Source: JALYLC01 sp963743275 (GTDB lineage Bacteria > Actinomycetota > Thermoleophilia > Gaiellales > JALYLC01). Taken from it: DNA of 64,000 nucleotides. How positions within the stretch are numbered: position 1 is the stretch's first letter; every line of letters starts with the position of its first letter. The DNA lies in assembly GCA_963743275.1 (NCBI GenBank), contig CAVUPB010000007.1, forward strand, positions 620,001-684,000, read 5' to 3'. The notes beneath the pieces were generated by a model. That model worked only from the letters and a program-made list of their open reading frames with translations, did no database searches and had not been told where the DNA came from. This document shows, piece after piece, positions 1-9,037 of the stretch. The position numbers were made by a program, and so were the translations under genes.

Positions 1-1722
1 CGGCTCGGCGCCGTCTACGCCGGGCTCGCATTCGGGGTGTCGGGCTACCTGCTCGCCCGCGCGCAGGCGCTCGGGCTCCTCGGGGGCGCGGCCTGGCTCG
101 CGGCCTGCGTCGCCGCCGCCCAGTACGCCGCCCGGCGCGGGGGCCGCGGCGCCTCACCGCTCGCGCTGGCCGCCGCGCTCGCGCTCTCGATCCTGAGCGG
201 CTCGCAGCAGCTCACGGCCGTCGCGGCGACGTCGGCGCTCGTCGTGCTCGTGCTGCAACTGCGCTGGCGCGGCCTCGCGATCTTTGCCGGCGCCGGCATC
301 GCGGCCGCGGGGCTCGCCGCCGTGGCGATCCTGCCGCGCCTCGAGCTCGTCGAGCTCTCGACCGCCTCGACGGGCGTCAGCGACCCCGCCGGCGTCGGCA
401 CGCTCGCATGGGCCGACGCCGATCTGCTCTTCGGGTCGTTCGGATCGCACGCCGGCGAGCTGGCGCCGCTGTACGCGGGCGCGCTCATGCCGGCGCTCGC
501 GGTGGTCGCGATCGTGCGCCGCTGGAGCGCCGCGCGCGTGCCCCTCGCGCTCGCGGTGCTCGGGATCCTGTGGTCGATCGGGCTGGCCGGCGTGCTTGCC
601 CATCCGTTCGGCCCGCTGCGCACGATCACGGCCCACCAGGCCGTGCGCGCGCTCCCGCTGCTCGCGCTCGCGCTCGCGGCGCTGGCGGGGCTCGCGTTCG
701 GGCGGCCCGGAGCGAGGCCGTCGCCGGCGCTCGTCGCAGCGGTCGCGGTCGTCATCGCCCTCGTCATCAAGCCGGAGGTGCTCCGGCACACGTTCTACCT
801 CCTCCCGGCCGCCGCGATGCTCGCAGCGCTGGTGCTGCTGCGCTCGCGGCGCGCGCCCCTCGCCGTGCTCGCGTGCGCCCTCGTGCCGGGCGTGCTCGCG
901 CTCGACCTCGCACGGCACGACTACCGCCAGAGGAACCCGCACCAGCCAGCCGCCAACTGGCAACCCGCGGACGAGACGTTCCCGGGGCCGCCGGCGACCG
1001 CGCGCTTCCTGCTCGCGCGCCGCGCGGCCGAGGGCCCGTCGCGCTTCGCCACGCTCGCGAACGACTTCACGCTGCGCAAGCAGCTGCGCTTCGGGCGCTC
1101 TCCGGATCACCGCAACCTGCTGCTCGACATGGCCGGCACGCGCTACGGGCTCGAGGACGCGGCCGGCTACGACCCGGTGCAGCTGCTCCGCTACCGCGAT
1201 GCGATCGTGGCGGCGAACGAGAATCCCCAGTCGGATCGCCACTTCCTCTGGGTGGAGGTCGGGCAGCGGCGGTTCCTGCGCCTGCTCGGCGTGCGCTACT
1301 ACGTCGCGCAGGCGGGCGAGGTGCCGCACAGGCTCGAGGTCGTGCTGCGCACGCCCACGGCCACGGTCGTGCGCGACGACCGCGCGCTGCCGATCGCGCG
1401 GGTCAACCGCCCGGGCCGCACCGACGCGGCGCGCATCGTCGTGCGCGAGCCCGATCGCGTGGTCGTGGAGACGCCGTCCGGGCCGGCGGGGCGGCTCGTG
1501 CTGGCCGATCCGCCGTATCCCGGCTGGAGGGTGACGATCGACGGCAAGCGCGCGCCCGTGCGCGTCCAGAACGGCATCTTCCGCGCGGTCGACCTGCCCG
1601 CGGGCCGGCACCGCGTGGAGTGGACGTTCGCGCCGCGCAGCGTCCGGCGCGGCCTGCTCGTGTCGCTCGCGACGCTCGTCGCGGCGCTCGCCTACGGCGT
1701 CTGGGCGCGCCGTCGCGCTTAG
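1..1722 (+). CDS. YfhO-like multi-spanning membrane protein, C-terminal part
   Basis: The reading frame is open from the first base, so the true start lies upstream of the window. About 573 codons are visible. The N-terminal half is a run of hydrophobic segments rich in Ala, Leu and Val, interrupted by short Arg-rich loops. The C-terminal third is a soluble domain ending in a segment with PGWRVTIDG, a later DLPAGRHRVEW stretch and a final transmembrane helix. That closing arrangement is typical of bacterial YfhO-family membrane proteins, which are linked to glycosylation of lipoteichoic acid or other surface polymers. The substrate here is not predictable. The gene converges on the arginase-like gene with only a one-base gap, so the two probably end at the same place without a dedicated terminator. 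Confidence 0.75.
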   Translation, partial: RLGAVYAGLAFGVSGYLLARAQALGLLGGAAWLAACVAAAQYAARRGGRGASPLALAAALALSILSGSQQLTAVAATSALVVLVLQLRWRGLAIFAGAGIAAAGLAAVAILPRLELVELSTASTGVSDPAGVGTLAWADADLLFGSFGSHAGELAPLYAGALMPALAVVAIVRRWSAARVPLALAVLGILWSIGLAGVLAHPFGPLRTITAHQAVRALPLLALALAALAGLAFGRPGARPSPALVAAVAVVIALVIKPEVLRHTFYLLPAAAMLAALVLLRSRRAPLAVLACALVPGVLALDLARHDYRQRNPHQPAANWQPADETFPGPPATARFLLARRAAEGPSRFATLANDFTLRKQLRFGRSPDHRNLLLDMAGTRYGLEDAAGYDPVQLLRYRDAIVAANENPQSDRHFLWVEVGQRRFLRLLGVRYYVAQAGEVPHRLEVVLRTPTATVVRDDRALPIARVNRPGRTDAARIVVREPDRVVVETPSGPAGRLVLADPPYPGWRVTIDGKRAPVRVQNGIFRAVDLPAGRHRVEWTFAPRSVRRGLLVSLATLVAALAYGVWARRRA

Positions 1723-1723
1723 C

Positions 1724-2491
1724 TCAGCGCAGCGCGTCGACGAGCGGCGCGAGGCCCTCCGCGTCGAGCGCGGGCGGCGCGCTCGGGCACACCGAGAGCG
1801 CGACCACGCGCCCGCTGGCGGCGAGCGCCGCCATCTCGCCGCGCATGCGCTCGACGCTCCAGCCGCCGGGCGCCGGGAAGCCGACGCCGGGCGTCAGGCT
1901 CGGGTCGAGCACGTCGGTGTCGACGTGCACGTAGAGCGGGGCGTCCGCCGGCAGCGCCGCGAGCGCCCCGGCCGCATCGTCGGCCTCGTGCACCTGCGAG
2001 CGGTCGACGTTCGCACGCTCGCCGGGGTCGAGGTCGCGGCCGCCGACGAGCACCGCGCGCTCCTCGGGCAGCGGCGGCTCGAGGCCGGCCTGGCGGCGCC
2101 AGTCGCCGAAGCACCACCCGAGCAGCTCGGCGAACGGCATGCCGCCGATGAAGCCGCTCGGCGTCGTCTCGGGCGTGTTGAGGTCGCCGTGCGCGTCGAT
2201 CCACACGAGCGCCACGCCGGGGTGCCGCTCGCGCACCGCCGCGAGCACCGGCGGCACGAGCGTGCACTCGCTCATGAGCACGACCGGCGTGCCGGCGGCG
2301 ACCGCCCGGCGGCTCTCGGCGAGCAGCTCGGGGAGGTACAGCGGCAGGGTGTCCTGAGGCGCGAGGTCGCCGAACGCGACGACCGGCATGGACGTGAAGC
2401 CGAGCGCCTCGCCGAGATCGATGAGCGCCGACTCGCTCTCGGAGGCCGGTATGCCACGGCTCGTGAACTGGGCGACGATGGGCTGCAACAT
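1724..2491 (-). CDS. Arginase/agmatinase-fold protein
   Basis: This 255-residue protein has the ureohydrolase metal motifs DAHGD at residues 99-103 and DTD at 191-193, which would bind a binuclear manganese centre and hydrolyse a guanidino or related C-N bond. The usual first metal ligand motif, GGDHS, is replaced by a segment reading MSECT near residue 75, so one His ligand is missing. That makes the true substrate, and even catalysis, uncertain. It is the last gene of the leftward 1724-6642 cluster, nine bases after the GNAT gene. Arginase, agmatinase and formimidoylglutamase are all possible, and the family call is much safer than any specific activity. Confidence 0.75.
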   Translation of the reverse strand: MLQPIVAQFTSRGIPASESESALIDLGEALGFTSMPVVAFGDLAPQDTLPLYLPELLAESRRAVAAGTPVVLMSECTLVPPVLAAVRERHPGVALVWIDAHGDLNTPETTPSGFIGGMPFAELLGWCFGDWRRQAGLEPPLPEERAVLVGGRDLDPGERANVDRSQVHEADDAAGALAALPADAPLYVHVDTDVLDPSLTPGVGFPAPGGWSVERMRGEMAALAASGRVVALSVCPSAPPALDAEGLAPLVDALR

Positions 2492-2500
2492 GCCCGCAGG

Positions 2501-2998
2501 CTACGACGTCCCGGGCGGGCCGCGCAGGAGCAGCACCTCGCCGGGCACGAGCCCGCGGCGCTCGTACAGCCGCTGCGCGGCCTCGTTGCCGGCCATCACC
2601 GCGATCGCGAGGTGCGCGATCCCGCGCCGCTCGAGCTCGCGATCGACGGCGTCGAGCAGGAGCGATCCGACGCCCTGCCCGCGCTCCGCGGGCGCGACCG
2701 AGAGCGACCAGACCTCGCCGTGGCGCGGGCCGAGGTCGAACGTGTTGTCCGTGCCCTCGTGGATGCGCGTGACGGCGTAGCCCACGAGCGCCCCGTCGCG
2801 CTCGGCGCCGAGCGCGAAGGCCGTGCCGGCCTCGAGCCACGCCAGGTAGTCGGCCCGCCGCAGGCTCCACGAGAGCTCGTCGTCGGGCTGCAGCGGCACG
2901 AGCGCGACCTCGCGGTGCGCATGGTGCAGCGCCAGCCAGAGCCCGCGCAGCTCGTCCACGCGCGGCGCGGCGAGCGGGACGATTGCGACGCCGTCCAC
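2501..2998 (-). CDS. GNAT family N-acetyltransferase
   Basis: The 165-residue protein has the GNAT acetyl-CoA pyrophosphate loop RGQGVGS at residues 106-112, directly after the usual beta-strand (VWSLSVAP). A C-terminal NEAAQRLYERRG segment matches the last helix of the fold. It should transfer an acetyl group to an amine or protein N terminus, and the acceptor cannot be read from sequence. It lies seven bases after the dehydrogenase gene and nine before the arginase-fold gene, so it is probably co-transcribed with them. Confidence 0.8.
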   Translation of the reverse strand: MDGVAIVPLAAPRVDELRGLWLALHHAHREVALVPLQPDDELSWSLRRADYLAWLEAGTAFALGAERDGALVGYAVTRIHEGTDNTFDLGPRHGEVWSLSVAPAERGQGVGSLLLDAVDRELERRGIAHLAIAVMAGNEAAQRLYERRGLVPGEVLLLRGPPGTS

Positions 2999-3005
2999 GG
3001 TCCCG

Positions 3006-3989
3006 TCAGAGCTTCTGAGCCAGGCCGAGGCTCTCGGCGAGCAGCGAGCTCGCGGCCGCGAGCGCCCGCAGCGTCGGGGCGGGCGTCCCTGTGAGCTCGG
3101 CCAGCTCGACGACCGCGACGATGAGCGCGTCGAGCTCGAGCCGCTTGCCGGCGTCGAGATCCTGCAGGGTCGAGGTGCGGTGCTCGCCGACGGCCTCGGC
3201 GCCTTGAATGCGGCGCTCGATCTCGATCTGCGGGTGCGCGCCGAGCGCGTTCGCGATCGCGAGGCACTCCTCCATGCCCGCGCGGGCGAGCGCGCGCGTC
3301 GCCGGGTTGCGGCAGATCGCCGCGAGCGTGGCGCGCGTGAGCACGCTGAGCGGGTTGAAGGTCGCGTTGCCGAGCAGCTTGATCCAGATCTCGTCGCGCA
3401 GGTTCTCCTCGACCGGCGCCTTGAGGCCGCCCGCGACGAGCGCCTCGGAGAGCTGCAGGCAGCGCGCGGAGCGGCTGCGGTCGGGCTCGCCGAGCGAGAA
3501 GCGGGTGCCCTCGCTGTGGCGCACCACGCCGGGCGCCTCGAGCTCGGTCGAGCAGTAGACGACGCAGCCGATCGCGCGCTCGGGAGGGATCGCCGCGCTC
3601 GTCGCGCCGTCGCGGTCGACGGCCTCGATGCGCCGGCCGTCGAAGGGCCCGCCGTGGCGGTGGAAGTACCACCACGGGACGCCGTTCTGGGCCGCGACCA
3701 CCGCGGTCCCGGCGTGCAGGAGCGGGGCGAGCAGCGGCCCGCAGCTCGCGTAGGAGTAGGCCTTGAGGCCGAGGAAGACCGCGTCGACGGGGCCGACCTC
3801 GGCAGGGTCGTCGGTCGCGGGCGGGTGGGCGTGGAAGTCGCCGCGCGGGCTCAGCACGCTCACGCCGCGCTCGCGCAGCGCCGCGAGCTGCGCGCCGCGC
3901 GCGATCAGCGACACGTCGGCGCCGCCGCGCGCGAGCGCCGCACCGACGTAGGAGCCGATGGCTCCGGCCCCGAGGATCGCGACCTTCAC
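3006..3989 (-). CDS. Ketopantoate reductase-like (ApbA/PanE family) dehydrogenase
   Basis: I place the start at the GTG that overlaps the stop of the upstream CoA ligase (GTGA), giving 327 residues. The protein opens with the Rossmann dinucleotide-binding motif GAGAIGSYVG and carries the family signatures LGLKAYS (a candidate catalytic Lys region) and EIWIKLLGNATFNPLSVLT in the C-terminal domain. Family members reduce 2-ketopantoate with NADPH in pantothenate synthesis, but many paralogues act on other 2-keto acids. The neighbouring amidohydrolase and CoA ligase suggest a catabolic role rather than vitamin synthesis, so I give no gene symbol. Confidence 0.82.
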   Translation of the reverse strand: MKVAILGAGAIGSYVGAALARGGADVSLIARGAQLAALRERGVSVLSPRGDFHAHPPATDDPAEVGPVDAVFLGLKAYSYASCGPLLAPLLHAGTAVVAAQNGVPWWYFHRHGGPFDGRRIEAVDRDGATSAAIPPERAIGCVVYCSTELEAPGVVRHSEGTRFSLGEPDRSRSARCLQLSEALVAGGLKAPVEENLRDEIWIKLLGNATFNPLSVLTRATLAAICRNPATRALARAGMEECLAIANALGAHPQIEIERRIQGAEAVGEHRTSTLQDLDAGKRLELDALIVAVVELAELTGTPAPTLRALAAASSLLAESLGLAQKL

Positions 3990-5476
3990 GGCAGCTGGGC
4001 GGCCAGGAGGCGCCGCTGCACCTTGCCCGTCGGGCCCTTGGGGATCGCGCCGACCACGTGGATCCGCGCGGGCACCTTGAAGGCGGCCAGGCGGGCGTCG
4101 CAGTGCGCGCGCAGCGCGTCCTCGCCGATCGCCGCGCGCGCCACGACCGCGGCGCCGACCGCCTCGCCGTACTTGGCGTCGGGCATCGCGAACGCGACGG
4201 CCTCGACGACGTCGGGGTGCGCGAGCAGCGCGTCCTCGACCTCGTGCGGGGAGATCTTCTCGCCGCCGCGGTTGATGAGCTCCTTGAGGCGGCCGGCCAG
4301 CGAGAGGTAGCCGTCGGCCGAGAGCTGCCCGGAGTCGCCCGTGCGGAACCAGCCGTCGCGGAAGCTCGCCGCGGTCGCCTCCGGGTTGTCGCGGTAGGCG
4401 TCGACGACGCCCGGGCCGCGCACGCAGACCTCGCCCACGGCGCCGCCGGCGAGCGGCCGCCAGTCGTCGTCGAGGATCGCGATCTCCGTCCCCGTCGGCC
4501 GCCCCACCGAGCCCGCGCGCCGCTCGCCCGGCGGCAGCGGGTTCGACGCCATCTGGTGTGCCGCCTCGGTCATGCCGTAGGCCTCGACGAGCGGCAGCCC
4601 GAAGCGCTGCTCGAACGCGTCCATGAGCGGCCCGGGGAGCGCGGACGAGCACGAGCGGGCGAAGCGCAGGCCGTGGCCCGCGTGGTCGGAGCCGCCGTCC
4701 TCGGCGCGCGAGAGCAGGATGCGGTGGATCGTGGGCACGGCCGAGTACCAGGTGGCCCCGTGCGCGGCGCAGTCGCCCCAGAACGCGCTCGCCGAGAAGC
4801 GCCGCGGCGCGATCACGCTGCCGCCCGAGGCGAGCGTCGCGAGCGTGGAGGCGACGAGCCCGTGGACGTGGAAGAGCGGCATCGCGCAATGACTCACGTC
4901 GTCGCCCGTGAGCGCGTAGGTGGCCGCCACCGTCTGCGCCGAGGCGGCGAGGTTGCGCTGACGGATGGGCACGCCCTTGGGCTTGCTGGTCGTGCCGCTC
5001 GTGTGCAGCAGCAGCGCGACGGCCTCGGGATCGCGCGCCGGTGGGGCGCCGGTCGCCGGCAGGCCCGCGGCGCCGAGCGTCGCCGTGTCCGCTCCCTCGA
5101 GCTCGACCTGGCGGATGCCGAGCGCCTCGCAGGCGGCGCGCGCCGGGCTCGCCTCGCCGCGCAGGAAGAGCATCGCGCGCGGGCGCAGGTCGTCGAGGTA
5201 GGCGCGGAACTCGTCGAGCGTGTAGGCCTGGTTGAGCGGCGCGGCGCCGGCCCCCGCGCCCACGACGCCGAGGAACGCGGCCACGATCTCGGGGCCGTTC
5301 GGCAGGCTCATCGCGACCGCGTCGCCGGGGCCGATGCCTGCCGCGGCGAGCGCGCGCGCGATGCGCTCGGCGGTCGCGCGCAGCTCGCCGTACGTCGTGC
5401 GCTCCCCGCTCGCCGGCTCGACGAGCGCGAGCGCGCCGTCGGGCGCTGCGAGCAGGTCGAGCAGCGCGGTCGTCAC
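3986..5476 (-). CDS. Acyl-CoA synthetase / AMP-dependent ligase
   Basis: The 496-residue enzyme has the adenylate-forming superfamily motifs in order: LLHTSGTTSKPKG (P-loop-like A3 motif), FHVHG, YGMTEA (A5), WFRTGDSG (A7), GRLKELINRGGEKISP (A8 hinge) and PKGPTGKVQR with the C-terminal catalytic Lys. It should activate a carboxylic acid with ATP and load it on CoA. The FHVHG motif resembles the oxalyl-CoA/malonyl-CoA branch, but the substrate is not certain. The GTG start overlaps the stop of the amidohydrolase gene, and its own stop overlaps the next start, so the three genes are translationally coupled. Confidence 0.85.
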   Translation of the reverse strand: MTTALLDLLAAPDGALALVEPASGERTTYGELRATAERIARALAAAGIGPGDAVAMSLPNGPEIVAAFLGVVGAGAGAAPLNQAYTLDEFRAYLDDLRPRAMLFLRGEASPARAACEALGIRQVELEGADTATLGAAGLPATGAPPARDPEAVALLLHTSGTTSKPKGVPIRQRNLAASAQTVAATYALTGDDVSHCAMPLFHVHGLVASTLATLASGGSVIAPRRFSASAFWGDCAAHGATWYSAVPTIHRILLSRAEDGGSDHAGHGLRFARSCSSALPGPLMDAFEQRFGLPLVEAYGMTEAAHQMASNPLPPGERRAGSVGRPTGTEIAILDDDWRPLAGGAVGEVCVRGPGVVDAYRDNPEATAASFRDGWFRTGDSGQLSADGYLSLAGRLKELINRGGEKISPHEVEDALLAHPDVVEAVAFAMPDAKYGEAVGAAVVARAAIGEDALRAHCDARLAAFKVPARIHVVGAIPKGPTGKVQRRLLAAQLP

Positions 5477-6642
5477 GCCGCGATCCCGTGCAGGCGGCGG
5501 CAGTTGCCGGCGAGGACGTCGCGCCCGATGGCCTCGGCCTGCGCCCGCGTCAGCCAGCGGTGCTCGACCGCGCGCGTCAGCACTCGCGCGAGCGCCTCGC
5601 GCGCGACGAGCGCGGAGAACCACGCGACCTCGGGCTCGCTCGCCTCGTCGGAGCCGTAGAGCACCTTCGCAGGCGGGGCCACGCCGATCGCGGTCTCGAT
5701 CAGGCGGTCGATCGCGAGCGAGGCCCACGGGATGCCGATCGAGAGGTCGAGGTAGACGTGGGGGAGGATCGAGGCGAGGAACGCGGCCTCGTCCGTCCAC
5801 GGCCAGCCCGCGTGGATCAGCAGCACGGGCTGCCGGGGATGGCGCTTGAGCAGATCGAACAGGCCGGCCGGGCGCGCGTGCGGGACGAGGCTGTCGGGAT
5901 CGCCCCCGCCCGAGTGGATGTGCACGGGAACCCCGCTCGCCGCCGCGACCGCGAGCGTGCGATCGAGCAGGAGGTCGCGCACCGGCTTGGCGTGGGCGCG
6001 CGTCTCGCGAAAGGCGTCGTTGCGCCAGCGCGTGAAGGCCGCGCGGGCGTCGTCGCGCGACGGGTGCGTGATGTCGAGCCCGGTGCGGTACGCGATCACC
6101 GACTTGAACGCCACCGCGCCCGCGCGGGCGGCCTCCTCGAGGCGCGCCGCGAGCGCGTCCTCGAGCTCGTCGTAGGTGCTCGCGGCGTCGCGATCCTCGG
6201 CGATCCAGGGTTCGATGCGCACGACGCGGTGCACCGCTATGCCGGCCTCGCGCTCGAGCTCTGCGGCCGGGATGATCGGCAGCGGAAAGCCCTCGTCCAC
6301 GACGAGGCCCTCGATGCCGGCGTGGCGCCAGAGCCCCTGCAGGTAGCCGGTCGCATCGGCGCGCAGGCGCTCGAGGCGCGCCGCGCCGACCGCTTCCTCC
6401 GTCGGCTCGCAGCCGAGCTGCTCGCTCAGGCGGGCGACGAGCGCGAGCGCCAGCGGCGTGGTCGCCGTCGTCCGCGCGAGCACCTCGGCGTCGTCGGCCG
6501 GGTCGCCGCCCGAGGTGAGCACGCACATGCCGAGCATCGTCACGCGCTGGGCGAAGCCCCCGGGCGGCGCGGCCAGCAGCTCGGGCGTGCGCCAGCCGTG
6601 GAGATGGGTGTCGATGACGGAGGCGCCCGCGAGGTCGATCAT
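5473..6642 (-). CDS. FluG-like amidohydrolase (amidohydrolase 2 family)
   Basis: The 389-residue protein starts with the metal-binding motif DTHLHGWR of TIM-barrel amidohydrolases. It has a central VPVHIHSGGGD segment, LLIHAGWPW, and a terminal KVLYGSDEASEPEVAWF block. This combination is seen in the amidohydrolase domain of FluG/glutamine-synthetase-associated proteins. It should hydrolyse a C-N or C-C bond using one or two divalent metals. It is the first gene of the leftward operon ending at 1724, so the pathway probably starts with this hydrolysis, followed by CoA activation and reduction. The start lies 36 bp from the next gene upstream, leaving little room for a separate promoter. Confidence 0.8.
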   Translation of the reverse strand: MIDLAGASVIDTHLHGWRTPELLAAPPGGFAQRVTMLGMCVLTSGGDPADDAEVLARTTATTPLALALVARLSEQLGCEPTEEAVGAARLERLRADATGYLQGLWRHAGIEGLVVDEGFPLPIIPAAELEREAGIAVHRVVRIEPWIAEDRDAASTYDELEDALAARLEEAARAGAVAFKSVIAYRTGLDITHPSRDDARAAFTRWRNDAFRETRAHAKPVRDLLLDRTLAVAAASGVPVHIHSGGGDPDSLVPHARPAGLFDLLKRHPRQPVLLIHAGWPWTDEAAFLASILPHVYLDLSIGIPWASLAIDRLIETAIGVAPPAKVLYGSDEASEPEVAWFSALVAREALARVLTRAVEHRWLTRAQAEAIGRDVLAGNCRRLHGIAA

Positions 6643-6678
6643 GACCGCGAGGCTACCCGGATTCCGCGCACGGGCGGG

Positions 6679-7767
6679 TCAGCTCGCGGCGACCGCCTCG
6701 CGGCGCGTCGCGATGACCGCCGCGAGCACCACCGCGGCCGTCGCGAGCGCGATCGTCCCGGCCCCGCCGGCGATCGCGAGGGCGATCGGCGGCACGGCGA
6801 GGACGGCGAGGAGCGCGAGCTTGGCCTCGGCACGCGTCGGCGGGCGCGCCATCGCCCACAGGATCGCGGCGAGCAAGATGCCGAAGAGGAGGAAGCCCCA
6901 GTAGGGATCGGAGGCCTCGATTGCGTTCTCCGCCCGCCGGGCGGCGTCGCCCGTGCCCGGCGCCATCACGGGGCCGACGATGTCGGGCACGGAGCCGGGG
7001 AAGATTGCGATCGCCGCCAGGCCGAGGAGCGCCACGGTCAGCGCCGCGACGACGCCGGCGCACGCGGTCGCCATCACGCCCTGCTCGGCGCGCCGCGTCC
7101 GCCGGCCGGTCACGAGGGCGGCGGCGGCAGGTGCGGCGAAGACGATCGCGACCAGCCAGCGCCCGTGGCCGGGCAGGCCGTCGGCGAGCGGCGCTCCGAT
7201 CCGCTCGAAGGGGAGCACGGCGAAGCCCGCGATCCCCATGACCAGGCCCGCGCCCGCACCGGCGGCCAGCGCGGCGCCGCTCATGCGCGTGGCGCGCGCC
7301 GTCGCGGCGAGGAACGAGCCTGCGAGCAGCGCGACGAGGAGCGGCCCGATGGGGCCGCCGGGGTGTGCTTCCACCGCGACGAGCAGGGCCAGGCACACGG
7401 TCAGCGCCCAGCCCACGGCGCGCACGGCACGCGCAGGCCGATCGCCGCGCACGGGGCCGAGGTAGCCGGGCCGGTGCCCGAGCCAGGCGAGCAGCGGCAG
7501 GATCAGCCCCATCGAGACGACGGGCCCGATCAGCGCGCTCGCCGCCACGAGGCAGGCGACGGCCGGCGCGATCGCGGCCGATCGCAGGTGCGCCCCCGGC
7601 AGCAGGGCGACGCGCGTGCAGCCGAGCGCGAAGCGCAGCCGGGACGCACGTCCCTCGACGGCGGCGAGGTCGGCCTGCATGGCGCGTCCCCACTCGCCGC
7701 GGCGAGCCGGCAGCAACCGCACGACCAGGCCGAGATAGCGCCCGGCAAGATCGCGACCTGGCTCCAT
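6679..7767 (-). CDS. Multi-spanning membrane protein with a conserved N-terminal soluble helix
   Basis: I chose the ATG at 7767, giving 362 residues, because the N-terminal region (YLGLVVRLLPARRGEWGRAM followed by a LAAVEGR stretch) resembles the start of a family of actinobacterial membrane proteins often found next to PadR regulators. About ten hydrophobic segments follow, with no enzymatic motif. No PadR gene is visible next door. The function is unknown. An AT-rich palindrome lies just upstream of the start. Confidence 0.6.
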   Translation of the reverse strand: MEPGRDLAGRYLGLVVRLLPARRGEWGRAMQADLAAVEGRASRLRFALGCTRVALLPGAHLRSAAIAPAVACLVAASALIGPVVSMGLILPLLAWLGHRPGYLGPVRGDRPARAVRAVGWALTVCLALLVAVEAHPGGPIGPLLVALLAGSFLAATARATRMSGAALAAGAGAGLVMGIAGFAVLPFERIGAPLADGLPGHGRWLVAIVFAAPAAAALVTGRRTRRAEQGVMATACAGVVAALTVALLGLAAIAIFPGSVPDIVGPVMAPGTGDAARRAENAIEASDPYWGFLLFGILLAAILWAMARPPTRAEAKLALLAVLAVPPIALAIAGGAGTIALATAAVVLAAVIATRREAVAAS

Positions 7768-7858
7768 GGGAATAACTCTACCTATATAGACCTCAGCCTG
7801 GCAATCCCGCCACCTGGGTGGCTTCCGACAACCCGGTGCCAGGCTCCGCCACCTGGGG
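7768..7858. promoter_or_regulatory. Short intergenic region with an AT-rich palindrome and a fragment of a dispersed repeat
   Basis: This 91-bp gap separates two leftward genes. It holds the perfect 8-bp palindrome CTATATAG at 7782-7789, which stands out in such GC-rich DNA and could be an operator or promoter for the membrane gene. The right part contains CCACCTGGGTGG and then CCACCTGGGGTCAGACC. That second string shares GGGGTCAGACC with the palindromic repeats at 12385-12455. I see no gene here. Confidence 0.4.
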
Positions 7859-9028
7859 TCAGACCTCGGGTGGCGGCAGCAGGCCGGCATCGATCGCCGC
7901 CACGAGGCCCGCCACGAGAGCGCTGCGGGGCGCCAGGGAGGAGACCTCGATGTACTCGTCGGGGGAGTGGTCGAGCGCGCCGACGGGGCCGAGGCCGTCC
8001 AGCGTCGGCAGGCCGGCTCCGGCTGTCCAGCAGCCGTCCGAGACGCCGCCCGTCGAGACCTCGGGCACGGCGGAGCCGATGGCTGCGCCGAGCGCGGCCG
8101 CACACTCGGCCAGTGCCGCGACGGCGGGCGTGCGCTCGAGCGGCGGCGTCGCCAGGCGATTCTCGCCCGCCGTGAACGCGACGCCGCGGTGCGGATCGCA
8201 GCGCAGGAGCTGCCCCTCGGCCCAGTCGAGGTCGGCGTCGTGCCACGCGCGCATGTCGATCGTCGCGCGCGCCTCGCCCGGGATCGAGTTGAGCACGTCG
8301 CCGCCGCGCATGCGCGTGACGTGCAGCGTGAGCCCGTCGCGCGCGCGGTCGAGCGCGGCGATGCGCGGGAGCTCGCGGGCCAGCGCCAGCACGGCGTTGC
8401 GGCCGTGCTCGGGCTCGGATCCGGCGTGCGCCGAGCGGCCGCGTGCGACGACGTCGAGCCAGCGGCCGCCCTTGCGCGCCGCCACGACCGCGCCCCCGGG
8501 ACGGCCGCACTCCATGCAGAGGACGGCGTCGAACCCCGCGAGCCGCGCCTGCGTGGCGATCGGCTCGGAGCGCACCTCCTCGTCGGGCACCGACACGAGC
8601 TCGAGGCGCGCGAACGGGCGCTCGCCCGAGGCGAGGACGCGCGCGGCGTGTGCCGCCACCGCGATCCCGCCCTTCATGTCGGCCGTCCCGGGCCCGAGCA
8701 GGCGATCGCCCTGGCGCTGCAGCGGGCGCAGCGCGGCGGTGCCGAGCGGCAGCACCGTGTCGTGGTGGCAGAGCAGCGCCACGCGCGCGCTGCCGGCGCC
8801 CTCGAGAGTCGCGTGCACGTGCAGCCCTGCGGGCGAGGGCACGAGCTCGACCGCCATCCCGTACCCGGTGAGCGTCCGCGCGATGTCGCCGGCGAGCAGG
8901 TCGAGCTCGTAGATCGCGCCGCTCGGCGAGTCCTGCGCGACCCAGCGCGCGAGGTCGGCGAGCACGAGCTCGAGATCGGCGGCGACGGCGTCGTGCACGT
9001 GCCTCGCGGTGGCGATCGCGTCAGGCAC
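7859..9028 (-). CDS. M20 family metallopeptidase (ArgE/DapE/carboxypeptidase G2-like)
   Basis: The 389-residue protein carries the M20 zinc-peptidase signatures: HHDTVLP (first metal ligand), GPGTADMKGG (bridging Asp), PDEEV (catalytic Glu pair), a lid-domain dimerisation region containing GRSAHAG, and a final DHSPDEY with the last His ligand. Members hydrolyse acyl-amino acids, dipeptides or succinyl-diaminopimelate in the cytoplasm. The exact substrate cannot be chosen from sequence; the order of motifs is closest to the carboxypeptidase G2 / ArgE branch. It ends beside the repeat fragment and starts nine bases after the signal peptidase gene. Confidence 0.85.
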   Translation of the reverse strand: MPDAIATARHVHDAVAADLELVLADLARWVAQDSPSGAIYELDLLAGDIARTLTGYGMAVELVPSPAGLHVHATLEGAGSARVALLCHHDTVLPLGTAALRPLQRQGDRLLGPGTADMKGGIAVAAHAARVLASGERPFARLELVSVPDEEVRSEPIATQARLAGFDAVLCMECGRPGGAVVAARKGGRWLDVVARGRSAHAGSEPEHGRNAVLALARELPRIAALDRARDGLTLHVTRMRGGDVLNSIPGEARATIDMRAWHDADLDWAEGQLLRCDPHRGVAFTAGENRLATPPLERTPAVAALAECAAALGAAIGSAVPEVSTGGVSDGCWTAGAGLPTLDGLGPVGALDHSPDEYIEVSSLAPRSALVAGLVAAIDAGLLPPPEV

Positions 9029-9037
9029 GCGCCGAGG

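Noticed and set aside
3006..4889. A 627-codon fusion of CoA ligase frame with the ketopantoate-reductase-like protein
   Set aside because: The upstream part is an out-of-frame shadow of the ligase; the GTG overlapping the ligase stop is a better start and gives a normal-length reductase.
5488..8175. An 895-codon plus-strand frame across the amidohydrolase and membrane protein genes
   Set aside because: It runs across several real genes and an intergenic gap with no change in character; composition is that of an antisense shadow.
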